Assembly: GCF_028200735.1 (NCBI RefSeq)
Contig: NZ_JAQKPV010000013.1
Location: forward strand, 62,001-126,000
Source of the DNA: Streptomyces sp. ACA25
GTDB taxonomy: Bacteria > Actinomycetota > Actinomycetes > Streptomycetales > Streptomycetaceae
DNA length: 64,000 nucleotides
Direction of reading: 5' to 3'
The position numbers and the translations under genes are program-made. Each line of letters opens with the position of its first letter. Position 1 is the stretch's first letter. The notes under the pieces are model-generated. The model was not told where the DNA came from. It was given only the letters and a program-made list of their open reading frames with translations, and searched no databases. This document shows positions 42,283 to 51,784 of the stretch, piece after piece.

Positions 42283-43536
42283 ATGACGGAGAGCCCTGCC
42301 CCCCTTGCCGACCCGCACCTGCGCCACCCGGAGGCGCTGCCGCCCGACGGCCCGCGGGAGGTGGTGATCCTCGGCTCCACCGGCTCCATCGGTACCCAGG
42401 CCGTCGACGTGGTGCTGCGCAACCCGGGACGCTTCCGTGTGACGGGGCTGTCGGCGAACGGCGGGAACCTCCCTCTGCTGGCCGGACAGGCGTACCGGCT
42501 CCAGGTCCGGGCGGTGGCCGTCGCCCAGGAGGACAAGGTCACCGAACTACGGCAGGCGCTGCGGGCCCTCTACGGGGTCCGGGAGCCGCTGCCGGAGATC
42601 CTTGCCGGCCCGGACGCGCCCGCCCGGCTCGCCGCGAGCCAGTGCCACACGGTGCTGAACGGCATCACCGGGTCGGTCGGGCTGGCGGCCACCCTGGCCG
42701 CTCTGCGGGCCGGCCGGGTGCTGGCGCTGGCGAACAAGGAGTCCCTCATCGTCGGCGGTCCGCTGGTGAAGGCGGTCGCCCGGCCGGGCCAGATCGTCCC
42801 CGTCGACTCCGAGCACTCGGCGCTGTTCCAGGCGCTCCTCGGCGGAACCCGTCCCGAGGTGGCGAGGCTCGTCGTGACCGCGTCCGGCGGCCCGTTCCGC
42901 GGCCGGACGAAGGCCGAGCTCGCCGAGGTGACTCCCGCGGACGCCCTGGCGCACCCCACCTGGGCCATGGGCCCGATGGTCACCGTCAACTCCGCCACTC
43001 TGGTCAACAAGGGACTGGAGGTCATCGAGGCACATCTGCTCTTCGACATCCCCTTCGACCGCATCGAGGTCGTGGTCCACCCGCAGTCCTACGTTCACTC
43101 GATGGTGGAGTTCACCGACGGATCGACCCTCGCGCAGGCCGGCCCGCCCGACATGCGGGTACCGATCGCGCTGGGCCTGGGCTGGCCGGGACGGGTACCG
43201 GGCGCCGCACCGGGATGCGACTGGACGACCGCGCACACCTGGGAGTTCTTCCCGCTCGACTCCGCGGCCTTCCCGTCGGTCGCACTCGCCCGCCACGTCG
43301 GTACGCTCGGAGGTACCGTGCCCGCGGTGTTCAACGCGGCCAACGAGGAGTGTGTGGGTGCCTTCCTCGACGGCCGGCTCCCCTTCACCGGCATCGTGGA
43401 CACCGTTGCCCGGGTCGTCGAGGAGCACGGCACATCCGGTTCCGGAACTTCCCTGACACTCCCGGACGTCCTTGATGCGGAGACCTGGGCGCGACGGCGT
43501 GCGCAGGAGCTGACGAAGGAAAACGGTGGAGCATGA
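42283..43536 (+). CDS. dxr: 1-deoxy-D-xylulose-5-phosphate reductoisomerase
   Basis: Second enzyme of the MEP isoprenoid pathway, making 2-C-methyl-D-erythritol 4-phosphate with NADPH. The 417-residue protein has the nucleotide motif VVILGSTGSIGTQ near residue 27, ALANKESLIVGG, the metal/substrate site PVDSEHSALFQAL, and the C-terminal ANEECVGAFL. Residues 1-24 are an extra unstructured N-terminus common in actinobacteria. Its stop overlaps the rseP start (ATGA), and ispG follows, so two MEP genes flank a protease. Confidence 0.96.
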   Translation: MTESPAPLADPHLRHPEALPPDGPREVVILGSTGSIGTQAVDVVLRNPGRFRVTGLSANGGNLPLLAGQAYRLQVRAVAVAQEDKVTELRQALRALYGVREPLPEILAGPDAPARLAASQCHTVLNGITGSVGLAATLAALRAGRVLALANKESLIVGGPLVKAVARPGQIVPVDSEHSALFQALLGGTRPEVARLVVTASGGPFRGRTKAELAEVTPADALAHPTWAMGPMVTVNSATLVNKGLEVIEAHLLFDIPFDRIEVVVHPQSYVHSMVEFTDGSTLAQAGPPDMRVPIALGLGWPGRVPGAAPGCDWTTAHTWEFFPLDSAAFPSVALARHVGTLGGTVPAVFNAANEECVGAFLDGRLPFTGIVDTVARVVEEHGTSGSGTSLTLPDVLDAETWARRRAQELTKENGGA

Positions 43537-44837
43537 CCAGCGTGATGTTCTTGGTAGGCATCATCGTCTTCGTCGTCGGGCTGCTCTTCTCCATCGGCTG
43601 GCACGAGCTGGGGCACCTGAGCACCGCCAAGATGTTCGGCATCCGGGTCCCGCAGTACATGGTCGGCTTCGGCCCCACGCTGTGGTCGAAGCACAAGGGT
43701 GAGACCGAGTACGGCCTGAAGGCGATCCCGCTGGGCGGCTACATCCGCATGATCGGCATGTTCCCGCCCGGCGACGACGGCCGCGTCAGGAAGCGCTCCA
43801 CCTCCCCGTTCCGCGGCATGATCGAGGATGCCCGCGCCGCTGCCTACGAGGAGCTGCGGCCGGGGGACGAGAACCGGCTCTTCTACACGCGCAAGCCCTG
43901 GAAGCGCGTCATCGTCATGTTCGCCGGGCCGGCGATGAACCTCATCCTGGCGGTGACGATCTTCCTGGGTGTGCTGATGGCCTTCGGAGTCAACACCCAG
44001 ACCACCACCGTGGCGACCGTCTCCGAGTGCGTGGTCTCGCAGAGCGAGCAGCGCACCGAGTGCCGGGCCGGTGATCCGGAGTCGCCGGCCAACGCGGCCG
44101 GCCTGCAGCCGGGCGACACGATCGTGGCGTTCAACGGCGAGCCGGTCGAGGAGTGGGGAGCTCTCCAGCAGAGCATCCGGGAGACGACCGGCGAGGCCAC
44201 CCTCACCGTGGAGCGCGAGGGCCGCACCGAAGTCCTCACCGCCGACCTCATCGAGAACCGGGTCGCCAAGCTCGACGGCAGCGGCGGACAGGTGGAGAAC
44301 GAGTACGTCACCGCCGGCTTCCTCGGCTTCTCCCCGGCCACCGGCGTGGTCAAGCAGGACTTCCCGCAGGCTGTCGAGCGCAGCGGTGACATCATGGTCA
44401 CCGGTTTCCAGGCCCTGCTCAACCTGCCGTCCAAGATCCCCGGCCTGTGGGACGCGGCCTGGGGCAACGGGGAGCGGGACCAGGATTCCCCGATGGGCGT
44501 CGTCGGCGCGGCCCGGGTCGGCGGCGAGATCTTCACCCTCGACATCCCCGCCAGCCAGCAGATCGCGACCGCGCTGTTCCTGGTCGCCGGCTTCAACCTG
44601 TCACTGTTCCTGTTCAACATGCTGCCGCTGCTGCCGCTGGACGGCGGCCACATCGCCGGCGCGATGTGGGAGTCGGTGCGGCGGTTCCTCGCCCGGCTCT
44701 TCAAGCGGCCCGACCCCGGCCCCTTCGACGTGGCCAAGCTGATGCCCGTCGCCTACGTGGTGGCCGGGGCGTTCATCTGTTTCACCCTGCTCGTCCTGGC
44801 CGCGGACATCGTGACCCCGGTTCGGCTGACGGGTTAG
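43533..44837 (+). CDS. rseP: Site-2 membrane metalloprotease (RseP family)
   Basis: A 434-residue intramembrane protease that cleaves anti-sigma factors or signal-peptide remnants. The zinc site HELGH is at residues 24-28 in the first helix; the third ligand is in LPLLPLDGGHIAG near 365. A PDZ domain lies between (about 180-260, including AAGLQPGDTIVAFNGEPVEEW). It starts inside the dxr stop (4-base overlap). The dxr-rseP-ispG order is conserved in Streptomyces and likely one operon. Confidence 0.95.
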   Translation: MTSVMFLVGIIVFVVGLLFSIGWHELGHLSTAKMFGIRVPQYMVGFGPTLWSKHKGETEYGLKAIPLGGYIRMIGMFPPGDDGRVRKRSTSPFRGMIEDARAAAYEELRPGDENRLFYTRKPWKRVIVMFAGPAMNLILAVTIFLGVLMAFGVNTQTTTVATVSECVVSQSEQRTECRAGDPESPANAAGLQPGDTIVAFNGEPVEEWGALQQSIRETTGEATLTVEREGRTEVLTADLIENRVAKLDGSGGQVENEYVTAGFLGFSPATGVVKQDFPQAVERSGDIMVTGFQALLNLPSKIPGLWDAAWGNGERDQDSPMGVVGAARVGGEIFTLDIPASQQIATALFLVAGFNLSLFLFNMLPLLPLDGGHIAGAMWESVRRFLARLFKRPDPGPFDVAKLMPVAYVVAGAFICFTLLVLAADIVTPVRLTG

Positions 44838-45003
44838 CGCGGAGCCGGCGGGACCGGAGAACATCCCCGGCAGCAGCGGTGGGTGGGGCGGGCTCCGGGT
44901 CGGCGGGTGGCGTGCATGCGGGCCACCCGCGGTGGCGTAGTCTCAGTATCCGGAGCCCGCCGAACCCGGGACCATGAGCCGCACCGTGGGGTTGCAAGAA
45001 CCG

Positions 45004-46161
45004 ATGACAGCCATCTCGCTGGGAATGCCGTCCGTACCGCTGAAGCTGGCAGACCGCAGAGTCAGCCGGAAACTGCAGGTCGGCTCGGTCGCCGTGGGCG
45101 GGGACGCCCCTGTCTCCGTGCAGTCGATGACCACCACCCGCACGTCCGACATCGGTGCCACGCTGCAGCAGATCGCCGAGCTGACCGCTTCCGGCTGCCA
45201 GATCGTCCGGGTGGCCTGTCCCACCCAGGACGACGCGGACGCCCTGCCGGTGATCGCCCGCAAGTCACAGATCCCCGTCATCGCCGACATTCACTTCCAG
45301 CCGAAGTACGTGTTCGCCGCGATCGACGCCGGATGCGCGGCGGTCCGCGTCAACCCGGGCAACATCAAGCAGTTCGACGACCGGGTCAAGGAGATCGCCG
45401 ACGCCGCCTCCGCCGCGGGCACCCCGATCCGGATCGGGGTCAACGCCGGCTCGCTCGACAAGCGGCTGCTCGCCAAGTACGGCAAGGCCACCCCCGAGGC
45501 GCTGGTCGAGTCGGCGCTGTGGGAGTGTTCGCTGTTCGAGGAGCACGGCTTCCGCGACATCAAGATCTCCGTCAAGCACAACGACCCGGTGGTCATGGTC
45601 AACGCCTACCGGCAGCTGGCCGCCCGCTGCGACTACCCGCTGCATCTCGGGGTCACCGAGGCAGGTCCGGCCTTTCAGGGCACGATCAAGTCCGCCGTCG
45701 CCTTCGGCGCCCTGCTCAGCGAGGGCATCGGAGACACGATCCGGGTCTCGCTGTCCGCCCCGCCGGTCGAGGAGATCAAGGTCGGCAACCAGATCCTGGA
45801 ATCCCTGGGCCTGCGGGAGCGCGGCCTGGAGATCGTCTCCTGCCCCTCCTGCGGCCGTGCCCAGGTGGACGTGTACAAGCTCGCCGAGGAGGTCACCGCC
45901 GGCCTCGAAGGCATGGAGGTGCCGCTGCGCGTCGCCGTCATGGGCTGCGTCGTCAACGGGCCCGGTGAGGCCCGTGAAGCCGACCTGGGTGTCGCCTCCG
46001 GCAATGGCAAGGGGCAGATTTTCGTCAAGGGCGAGGTCATCAAGACCGTGCCCGAGTCCAAGATCGTGGAGACCCTCATCGAAGAGGCGATGAAGATCGC
46101 TGAGCAGATGGAGCTGGACGGTGTGACCTCCGGTGAGCCCCGCATCTCGGTCGCCGGCTGA
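45004..46161 (+). CDS. ispG: 4-hydroxy-3-methylbut-2-enyl-diphosphate synthase (flavodoxin)
   Basis: Iron-sulphur enzyme of the late MEP pathway converting MEcPP to HMBPP. The 4Fe-4S ligands are C280 and C283 (CPSCGRAQ) and C315 with the adjacent glutamate in GCVVNGPGEA. The TIM barrel carries SVQSMTTTRTSDIGATLQQI. Two starts are open: ATG 45004 (TAISLGMPSVPLKLADRR), which matches relatives, and ATG 44974, which adds ten residues; neither has a strong ribosome-binding site. It is 166 bases after rseP. Confidence 0.95.
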   Translation: MTAISLGMPSVPLKLADRRVSRKLQVGSVAVGGDAPVSVQSMTTTRTSDIGATLQQIAELTASGCQIVRVACPTQDDADALPVIARKSQIPVIADIHFQPKYVFAAIDAGCAAVRVNPGNIKQFDDRVKEIADAASAAGTPIRIGVNAGSLDKRLLAKYGKATPEALVESALWECSLFEEHGFRDIKISVKHNDPVVMVNAYRQLAARCDYPLHLGVTEAGPAFQGTIKSAVAFGALLSEGIGDTIRVSLSAPPVEEIKVGNQILESLGLRERGLEIVSCPSCGRAQVDVYKLAEEVTAGLEGMEVPLRVAVMGCVVNGPGEAREADLGVASGNGKGQIFVKGEVIKTVPESKIVETLIEEAMKIAEQMELDGVTSGEPRISVAG

Positions 46162-46287
46162 CACCACCGCCTCGCTCCGCCGCCGGTGCACCGCGGGCAG
46201 CGCGGCCGGGGCGGGCGCCGACGCGTCGGAAACACCGGACCGGGCACTCGGCCGGAAACGTTCCCGACCGCCGAAGGTGTTGAGGAG

Positions 46288-47745
46288 ATGTCCCGCCCGG
46301 GAAGCCTGACCGGCAAGCTGCGGCAGATGGCCGAGAACACGCCCGAAAGCCGTGACCGGCACATTGATCTGCTCCGCGCGCTCGCCCTGTGCGCGGTGGT
46401 CCTCGGGCACTGGACCGCCGCCGTGGTGGTCCACGACGACAGCGGTCTCGACGGATACAACCTGCTCGGAGTACTCGACTGGACTCATCCGTTCACCTGG
46501 CTCTTCCAGGTGATGCCGGTCTTCTTCATGGTCGGGGGATACGCCAACGCCGCGTCCCTCTCCTCGCACCGCAGGAAGGGCGGGGACGACACGAGCTGGC
46601 TCCTCTCCCGCACCGACCGGCTGCTGCGGCCCACCACCGCCCTGCTCCTGGTGCTGGCAGCGGGCTCGCTGACGGCGTTCCTGGCCGGCGTGGACGGTGA
46701 CGTGATCGGCACGGTGTCCTGGCTGGCCTCCATTCCGCTGTGGTTCCTCGTCGCCTACCTGGCGATGGTCTTCATGACCCCTCCGGCCTTCGCCCTCCAC
46801 CGGCGCTGGGGACTGGCCGTGCCGGCCGCCCTCGCCGCGCTGGTCCTGCTCCTGGACGCGGCCCGGATGGGCGGCGGCGTCCCCGTGGTCGGCCAGGCCA
46901 ACTACCTGTTCACCTGGCTCGCCATCCACCAGATCGGCTTCTGCTGGTGGGACGGGCAGCTGACGCACCGGGCACGCACCTCGGCTCTCGTCGCCCTGAC
47001 CGGCCTCGGGACCCTCATCCTGCTGACCTCGCTCCCGTTCAGCCCTTATCCGGTCAGCATGGTCGCGGTGCCCGGTGAGGAGCTCTCCAACACCGCGCCC
47101 CCGACCTTCGCGCTGTTCGCCCTCGCCGTCACCCAGCTCGGCATCGCCTTGCTGCTGTCCGGGCCCAGCAACCGCTTCCTCCGCCGTACCGGGCCGTGGA
47201 CGGTGGTGGTGGGCGCCAATACCGTGGTGCTGACGATCTTCCTGTGGCACATGACCGCGGTGATCATCGCCGGTGCCGCCCTCTACTGGACCGGCGTCAT
47301 GCCGCAGCCCGAGCCGGGCTCCGGCCAGTGGTTCCTGCTGCGGGTCCCCTGGCTGCTGTTCCTGGCCGCTGTCCTCGCCCTGCTGGTCATGCTGTTCAGC
47401 CCGATCGAGGGCCGCACCGCCGCGGCCGGCAGCGGACGCCGTGTCGGTGCCACCACCGTGCTGGGCGTCCCGGTGCCGCCGGTGCTGTGGCGGGGCCTCA
47501 CCGTCATCGCCCTGGCAGCGGTCCTCGTCGGTCTGCTGAACGTCGCCCTCGCCGGGGACGACTACGACGGCCCGGCGGGGCTCCCGGGGTACGCCCTCCT
47601 GAGCTATTTCGCCGGCGCGGCTCTGCTGCGCCTGGCCCGCGTCAAAGTCCATGACCGCGCCCCCGGCAGCGGCAACGGGCGGCGCCCGCAGGGGAACGGC
47701 CGTTCCGGCACGGGCAGTCGGGGCCGCCCCCGGTCCGGGGAGTGA
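46288..47745 (+). CDS. Membrane acyltransferase (acyltransferase_3 family)
   Basis: A 485-residue protein with about ten membrane helices. The N-terminal DLLRALALCAVVLGHW is the family's hallmark, the His being the likely catalytic residue; FFMVGGYANAASL follows. Family members O-acylate sugars or cell-wall and secondary-metabolite glycans. The C-terminal 30 residues are an Arg/Gly-rich cytoplasmic tail. ATG 46288 behind GAGGAG. Stand-alone gene, acceptor unknown. Confidence 0.85.
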   Translation: MSRPGSLTGKLRQMAENTPESRDRHIDLLRALALCAVVLGHWTAAVVVHDDSGLDGYNLLGVLDWTHPFTWLFQVMPVFFMVGGYANAASLSSHRRKGGDDTSWLLSRTDRLLRPTTALLLVLAAGSLTAFLAGVDGDVIGTVSWLASIPLWFLVAYLAMVFMTPPAFALHRRWGLAVPAALAALVLLLDAARMGGGVPVVGQANYLFTWLAIHQIGFCWWDGQLTHRARTSALVALTGLGTLILLTSLPFSPYPVSMVAVPGEELSNTAPPTFALFALAVTQLGIALLLSGPSNRFLRRTGPWTVVVGANTVVLTIFLWHMTAVIIAGAALYWTGVMPQPEPGSGQWFLLRVPWLLFLAAVLALLVMLFSPIEGRTAAAGSGRRVGATTVLGVPVPPVLWRGLTVIALAAVLVGLLNVALAGDDYDGPAGLPGYALLSYFAGAALLRLARVKVHDRAPGSGNGRRPQGNGRSGTGSRGRPRSGE

Positions 47746-47799
47746 GGCGGTACAGTCGGGCATCTCCGGTCCTCCTCCTGACCAGCAAGGCCTCGACAC

Positions 47800-48648
47800 G
47801 TGCTGACCACTTCCACGACCAGGGTCGTCGAGCCCGCCGAGCTCGGTGACGTCCTCGCCGTACTGAACCGGGACCCGGTGGGCAACGCCTTCGTGACTGC
47901 CCGGGTGCTCGAATCCGGCCTCGACACCGTCCGGATGGGCGGCGAGATGTGGGGCTGGTACCACCACGGCCGGCTCTCCGCGCTCTGCTATGCCGGAGCC
48001 AACCTCGTGCCCGCCGGCGCCGGCCGGTCCGCGGTCCGCGCGTTCGCCGGACGTGCCCTGCGGGACATCCGCCGCTGTTCGTCCATCGTGGGGCCGGCCG
48101 GGCCCACCTCGGCGCTGTGGTCCTGGCTGGAGCCGTACTGGGGCCCGCCCCGGGAGCTGCGGGTCCGGCAGCCGCTGATGACAGCCACCGCCATGCCGCC
48201 GGGGATCACTCCCGACCCGCTGGTGCGCCGGATGCGCAAGGACGAGATGGACCTGGTGATGCCCGCCTCGGTGGCGATGTTCACCGAGGAGGTCGGAATC
48301 TCGCCACTGTCCGCGGAGGACGGCGGGCTGACCTACCAGGCCAGGGTCGCGGAAACTCTCGGCTCCGGACGCTGCTTCGCCCGGGTCGAGGGCAGCCGGG
48401 TGGTTTTCAAGGCGGAGATCGGGGCGGTGACCCCGTACGCCTGCCAGCTCCAGGGGGTGTGGACGGCTCCGGACCGCCGCGGCCGGGGGCTGGCCACGGC
48501 CGGGCTGGCCACCGTGCTGCGGCACGCTCTCACCGAGGCAGCGCCGGTCGTCAGCCTGTACGTCAACGACTACAACACCCCGGCGCTGGCGACCTACCGC
48601 CGGCTGGGCTTCACCGAGACGGGCGCGCTCATGAGCGTGCTCTTCTGA
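47800..48648 (+). CDS. GNAT acetyltransferase with N-terminal DUF4081 domain
   Basis: A 282-residue protein. Residues 1-140 fit the DUF4081 domain that precedes a GNAT fold in actinobacteria; the acetyl-CoA-binding motif is GVWTAPDRRGRGLATAGLAT near residue 222, and YVNDYNTPALATYRRLGF is the usual C-terminal block. The acceptor is unknown. GTG start. In Streptomyces this gene is a common neighbour of ispG. It faces the peptide transporter operon. Confidence 0.87.
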   Translation: MLTTSTTRVVEPAELGDVLAVLNRDPVGNAFVTARVLESGLDTVRMGGEMWGWYHHGRLSALCYAGANLVPAGAGRSAVRAFAGRALRDIRRCSSIVGPAGPTSALWSWLEPYWGPPRELRVRQPLMTATAMPPGITPDPLVRRMRKDEMDLVMPASVAMFTEEVGISPLSAEDGGLTYQARVAETLGSGRCFARVEGSRVVFKAEIGAVTPYACQLQGVWTAPDRRGRGLATAGLATVLRHALTEAAPVVSLYVNDYNTPALATYRRLGFTETGALMSVLF

Positions 48649-48666
48649 CGCTCCGGCCGTCGCCCG

Positions 48667-48701
48667 CCCCGGGGACCCGGCACCCTGCCGGGTCCCCGGG
48701 G
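48667..48701. terminator. Bidirectional terminator
   Basis: A 15-base perfect stem (48667-48681 with 48687-48701), loop 5, lies in the 60-base gap between the convergent GNAT and dppF-type genes. Confidence 0.85.
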
Positions 48702-48708
48702 GACCTGC

Positions 48709-49785
48709 TCAGGGCGTGCCGTGCACCACGTCCCGCTCCTCCGCGAAGTGACAGGCGCTGGCGTGCGGTGATCCCGGCCGGGTCTCCAACGGCGGCTGCA
48801 CCTCGGCGCAGAGGTCCTGTGCCTTCCAGCACCGGGTCCGGAACCGGCACCCCGAGGGCGGGTTGGCGGGCGAGGGGACGTCGCCCTCCAGCACGATCTC
48901 GTCCCGCAGGCCGCGCAGCCTCGGATCCGGTACCGGCACGGCCGACAGCAGGGCCTGGGTGTACGGGTGGGTCGGTGCGTCGTAGATCTCGGCCGCCTCG
49001 CCGTACTCGACGATCTTCCCCAGATACATCACCCCGAGCTGGTCGGCGATGTGGTGCACCACCGACAGGTCGTGCGCGATGAACAGATAGGTGAGCCCCA
49101 TCTCGTCCTGCAACTGCTCCAGCAGATTGATCACCTGCGCCTGGATCGAGACGTCCAGCGCAGAGACCGGCTCGTCGCACAGCAGTACCTCCGGCTCCAG
49201 GGCCAGCGCCCGGGCGATGCCGATGCGCTGGCGCTGCCCGCCGGAGAACTGGTGCGGGTAACGGTTGATGTGGTCGGGGTTGAGCCCGACCAGCTCCAGC
49301 AGCTCCTGCACCCGCGCCCGGCGCCGGTTCCGCGGCAGCACCCCGGTATGGATCTGGAACGGTTCGCCCACCAGGTCGCCGACGGTCATCCGCGGGTTCA
49401 GCGAGGTGTAGGGGTCCTGGAACACCATCTGGATGTTCCGGCGGGCCTCCAGCAGCTCCTTGCCCCGCAGCGCGGTGATGTCCTGGCCGCGGACCCGTAT
49501 GGTGCCCTCGGTCGGCTTCTCCAGTCCGAGCAGCAGCTTGGCCAGCGTCGACTTCCCGCACCCCGACTCGCCGACGATGCCCAGCGTGCGGCCGCGCCGG
49601 AGGTCCAGGCTGAGCCCGTCCACCGCCCGCACCTCACCGACCCGGCGACGCAGCACGATGCCCTGGGTGATGGGGAAGTGTTTGACGAGATCGCGGACCT
49701 CCAGCACGGAGTCCCCGGCCGGCGGTTCCCGCCGAGGGCCGGCCGTCCCGGGCCCGCCGTCCGCGTCCGGTGGAACGGTGTTCAC
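48709..49785 (-). CDS. Oligopeptide/dipeptide ABC ATPase (DppF-type)
   Basis: ATPase of 358 residues: Walker A GESGCGKST, signature FSGGQRQRIGIARAL, Walker B VLLCDEPVSALDVS, and the oligopeptide-type C-terminal extension with cysteines (GCRFRTRCWKAQDLC), which in related ATPases binds an Fe-S cluster. It forms a heterodimer with the DppD-type ATPase upstream; its GTG overlaps that gene's stop (GTGA), so they are translationally coupled. Last gene of the five-gene operon. Confidence 0.93.
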   Translation of the reverse strand: MNTVPPDADGGPGTAGPRREPPAGDSVLEVRDLVKHFPITQGIVLRRRVGEVRAVDGLSLDLRRGRTLGIVGESGCGKSTLAKLLLGLEKPTEGTIRVRGQDITALRGKELLEARRNIQMVFQDPYTSLNPRMTVGDLVGEPFQIHTGVLPRNRRRARVQELLELVGLNPDHINRYPHQFSGGQRQRIGIARALALEPEVLLCDEPVSALDVSIQAQVINLLEQLQDEMGLTYLFIAHDLSVVHHIADQLGVMYLGKIVEYGEAAEIYDAPTHPYTQALLSAVPVPDPRLRGLRDEIVLEGDVPSPANPPSGCRFRTRCWKAQDLCAEVQPPLETRPGSPHASACHFAEERDVVHGTP

Positions 49786-50831
49786 GAGTTCTGCACCTCT
49801 TCCCAGTAGTGGCACCTGCTCCGGCGGGCCGGGCCGACCCCGTACGCCGGAGGATCCTCGACGGCACAGCGGTCCCGGGAGAACCGGCAGCGCGGCGCGA
49901 ACGAGCAGCCCGGCGGGACCGCGGTCAGGGTCGGCGGAAGCCCTTCGATGACGCTCAGCTTCCGGCCCCGCCGGTCGACCCGGGGAATCGATTCCAGCAG
50001 CGCCTTGGTGTACGGGTGGGCGGGGGAGGCGTAGATGTCGTGCACCGGGGCCTCCTCCACCACCTTCCCCGCGTACATCACCGAGATCTCGTCCGCCACG
50101 TCGGCGACCACCCCCATGTCATGGGTGATGAGGATCAGGCCCATGTTCCGTTCGGTCTGCAGCTCGGCGAGGAGCTTCATGATCTGGGCCTGCACGGTGA
50201 CGTCGAGCGCGGTCGTGGGTTCGTCGGCGATGACGACCTCGGGGTCGAGCGCGAGCGCCATCGCGATCATGACGCGCTGCCGCATGCCGCCGGAGAACTG
50301 GTGCGGGTAGTCGTTGACGCGGTCCCGCGCCGCCGGGATCCGGACCATGTCCAGCAGCTCGACGGCCTTGGCCTTCGCGTCCTTCCGGGACATGCCGCGG
50401 TGGATGCGGAACATCTCACCGAGCTGGAATCCGACGCTGAACACCGGGTTCAGAGCGGACAGCGCGTCCTGGAAGATCATGGCCAGCGCGGTGCCGCGCA
50501 GTTGCCGCCGCTGCTCACGGGGCAGCGTCAGCAGGTCGATGCCGCGGTACATGATCGAGCCGCCCGTGATACGGCCCGGTGGGCTGTCGACGATGCCCAT
50601 GATCGCCTGAGCGGTGACGCTCTTGCCGGATCCGGACTCACCGAGGATGGCCCGGGTCTGTCCGGGCTCCACGGTGAAACTCACCCCGTTGACCGCCTGG
50701 GCGGTCCCGTCCCGGGTGTGGAACTCCACCCGCAGGTCATCGACGGCCAGCAGCGGTTCCCGCGGATCGGCCTTCGGAAGATCTCCCTCCGCTCGGGGGG
50801 CCTTGTCGGTCACGCTCTTGTCGGTCGGCAT
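49782..50831 (-). CDS. Oligopeptide/dipeptide ABC ATPase (DppD-type)
   Basis: ATPase of 349 residues with Walker A GESGSGKSV, signature FSGGMRQRVMIAMAL, Walker B VVIADEPTTALDVT and the C-terminal cysteine motif GCSFAPRCRFSRDRC. Starts 8 bases after the DppC-type permease stop. A charged N-terminal tail of about 25 residues precedes the nucleotide-binding domain. Confidence 0.93.
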   Translation of the reverse strand: MPTDKSVTDKAPRAEGDLPKADPREPLLAVDDLRVEFHTRDGTAQAVNGVSFTVEPGQTRAILGESGSGKSVTAQAIMGIVDSPPGRITGGSIMYRGIDLLTLPREQRRQLRGTALAMIFQDALSALNPVFSVGFQLGEMFRIHRGMSRKDAKAKAVELLDMVRIPAARDRVNDYPHQFSGGMRQRVMIAMALALDPEVVIADEPTTALDVTVQAQIMKLLAELQTERNMGLILITHDMGVVADVADEISVMYAGKVVEEAPVHDIYASPAHPYTKALLESIPRVDRRGRKLSVIEGLPPTLTAVPPGCSFAPRCRFSRDRCAVEDPPAYGVGPARRSRCHYWEEVQNS

Positions 50832-50839
50832 GGCTCACC

Positions 50840-51784
50840 TCAGCGCAGCTTGGGGTCGAGGGCGTCGCGCAGCGCATCGCCCAGCATGATGAATCCGAGG
50901 ACGGTGAGGACGAGGAACGAGACGGGCACCAGCAGCAGGTGCGGATAGCCGCTCAGCACATGTGACTGCCCCTGCACGATCATCACGCCCCAGGACACCG
51001 TCGGTGCCCGCAGGCCGACCCCCAGGAAGGTCAGGGTGGCCTCCGCCGCGACGTACAGGCCCAGCGCGATGGTGAGGATCACCAGGCCGGGTGCGAGCGC
51101 GTTGGGCAGGATGTGCCGGAAGATGATCCGCCGGTCGGAGGCGCCCAGGGACCGGGCGGCGGCGACGTAGTCCAGGTTCTTCGTGGTCAGCACGCTGGAC
51201 CGGATCACCCGGGCCAGCGTGATCCAGGACAGTGCGACGATGACGAGGACCACCGCCCAGATGGAACGGGACCGCAGCAGGGCCAGGATGACCACGGCGC
51301 CCAGCAGGAACGGCAGCCCCGCCACCACGTCGATGAAGCGGGACACCAGGGCGTCGGTCCAGCCGCCGTAGTACCCGGAGAGGATGCCGAAGAGGGTCCC
51401 CAGGACCGCTACGCCGATGGTGGCGAAGACCGCGATCTGGATGGACGGCCCGGCTCCGTGCACGACTTGGGCGTAGTAGTCGCACCCGAGATTGCTGAAG
51501 CCGAAAGGATGCTCGGCGCTGGGCTTCTCGCGGGCCCGGGAGAGGTCGCAGGCCCGGGGGTCCGCGCTGGTCCACAGCGTGGGGAACAGCACCATCGAGA
51601 TCATCGTGAGCACGATGGCGGACGCGAGGAGGAACACCGGGTTGCGGCGGAGGTCGTGCCAGGCGTCCGACCACAGGCTCCGGGACGGGCCGCTCCCGCC
51701 GCCCGTCAGGGCCGCGGCGCCGGGCTCGTCGGCCTTCTGCACAGGACCGCCCGCGGGGCGGCTTTCGGGGTGGTTGTCAGTCAT
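50840..51784 (-). CDS. Oligopeptide/dipeptide ABC permease (DppC-type)
   Basis: Membrane permease of 314 residues. The cytoplasmic N-terminus of about 45 residues precedes six helices; the EAA loop is VAAARSLGASDRRIIFRHIL. A 50-residue external loop after helix 1 (DLSRAREKPSAEHPFGFSNL) is typical of DppC/OppC. ATG 51784 overlaps the DppB stop by 8 bases; GAGGA precedes it. Confidence 0.93.
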   Translation of the reverse strand: MTDNHPESRPAGGPVQKADEPGAAALTGGGSGPSRSLWSDAWHDLRRNPVFLLASAIVLTMISMVLFPTLWTSADPRACDLSRAREKPSAEHPFGFSNLGCDYYAQVVHGAGPSIQIAVFATIGVAVLGTLFGILSGYYGGWTDALVSRFIDVVAGLPFLLGAVVILALLRSRSIWAVVLVIVALSWITLARVIRSSVLTTKNLDYVAAARSLGASDRRIIFRHILPNALAPGLVILTIALGLYVAAEATLTFLGVGLRAPTVSWGVMIVQGQSHVLSGYPHLLLVPVSFLVLTVLGFIMLGDALRDALDPKLR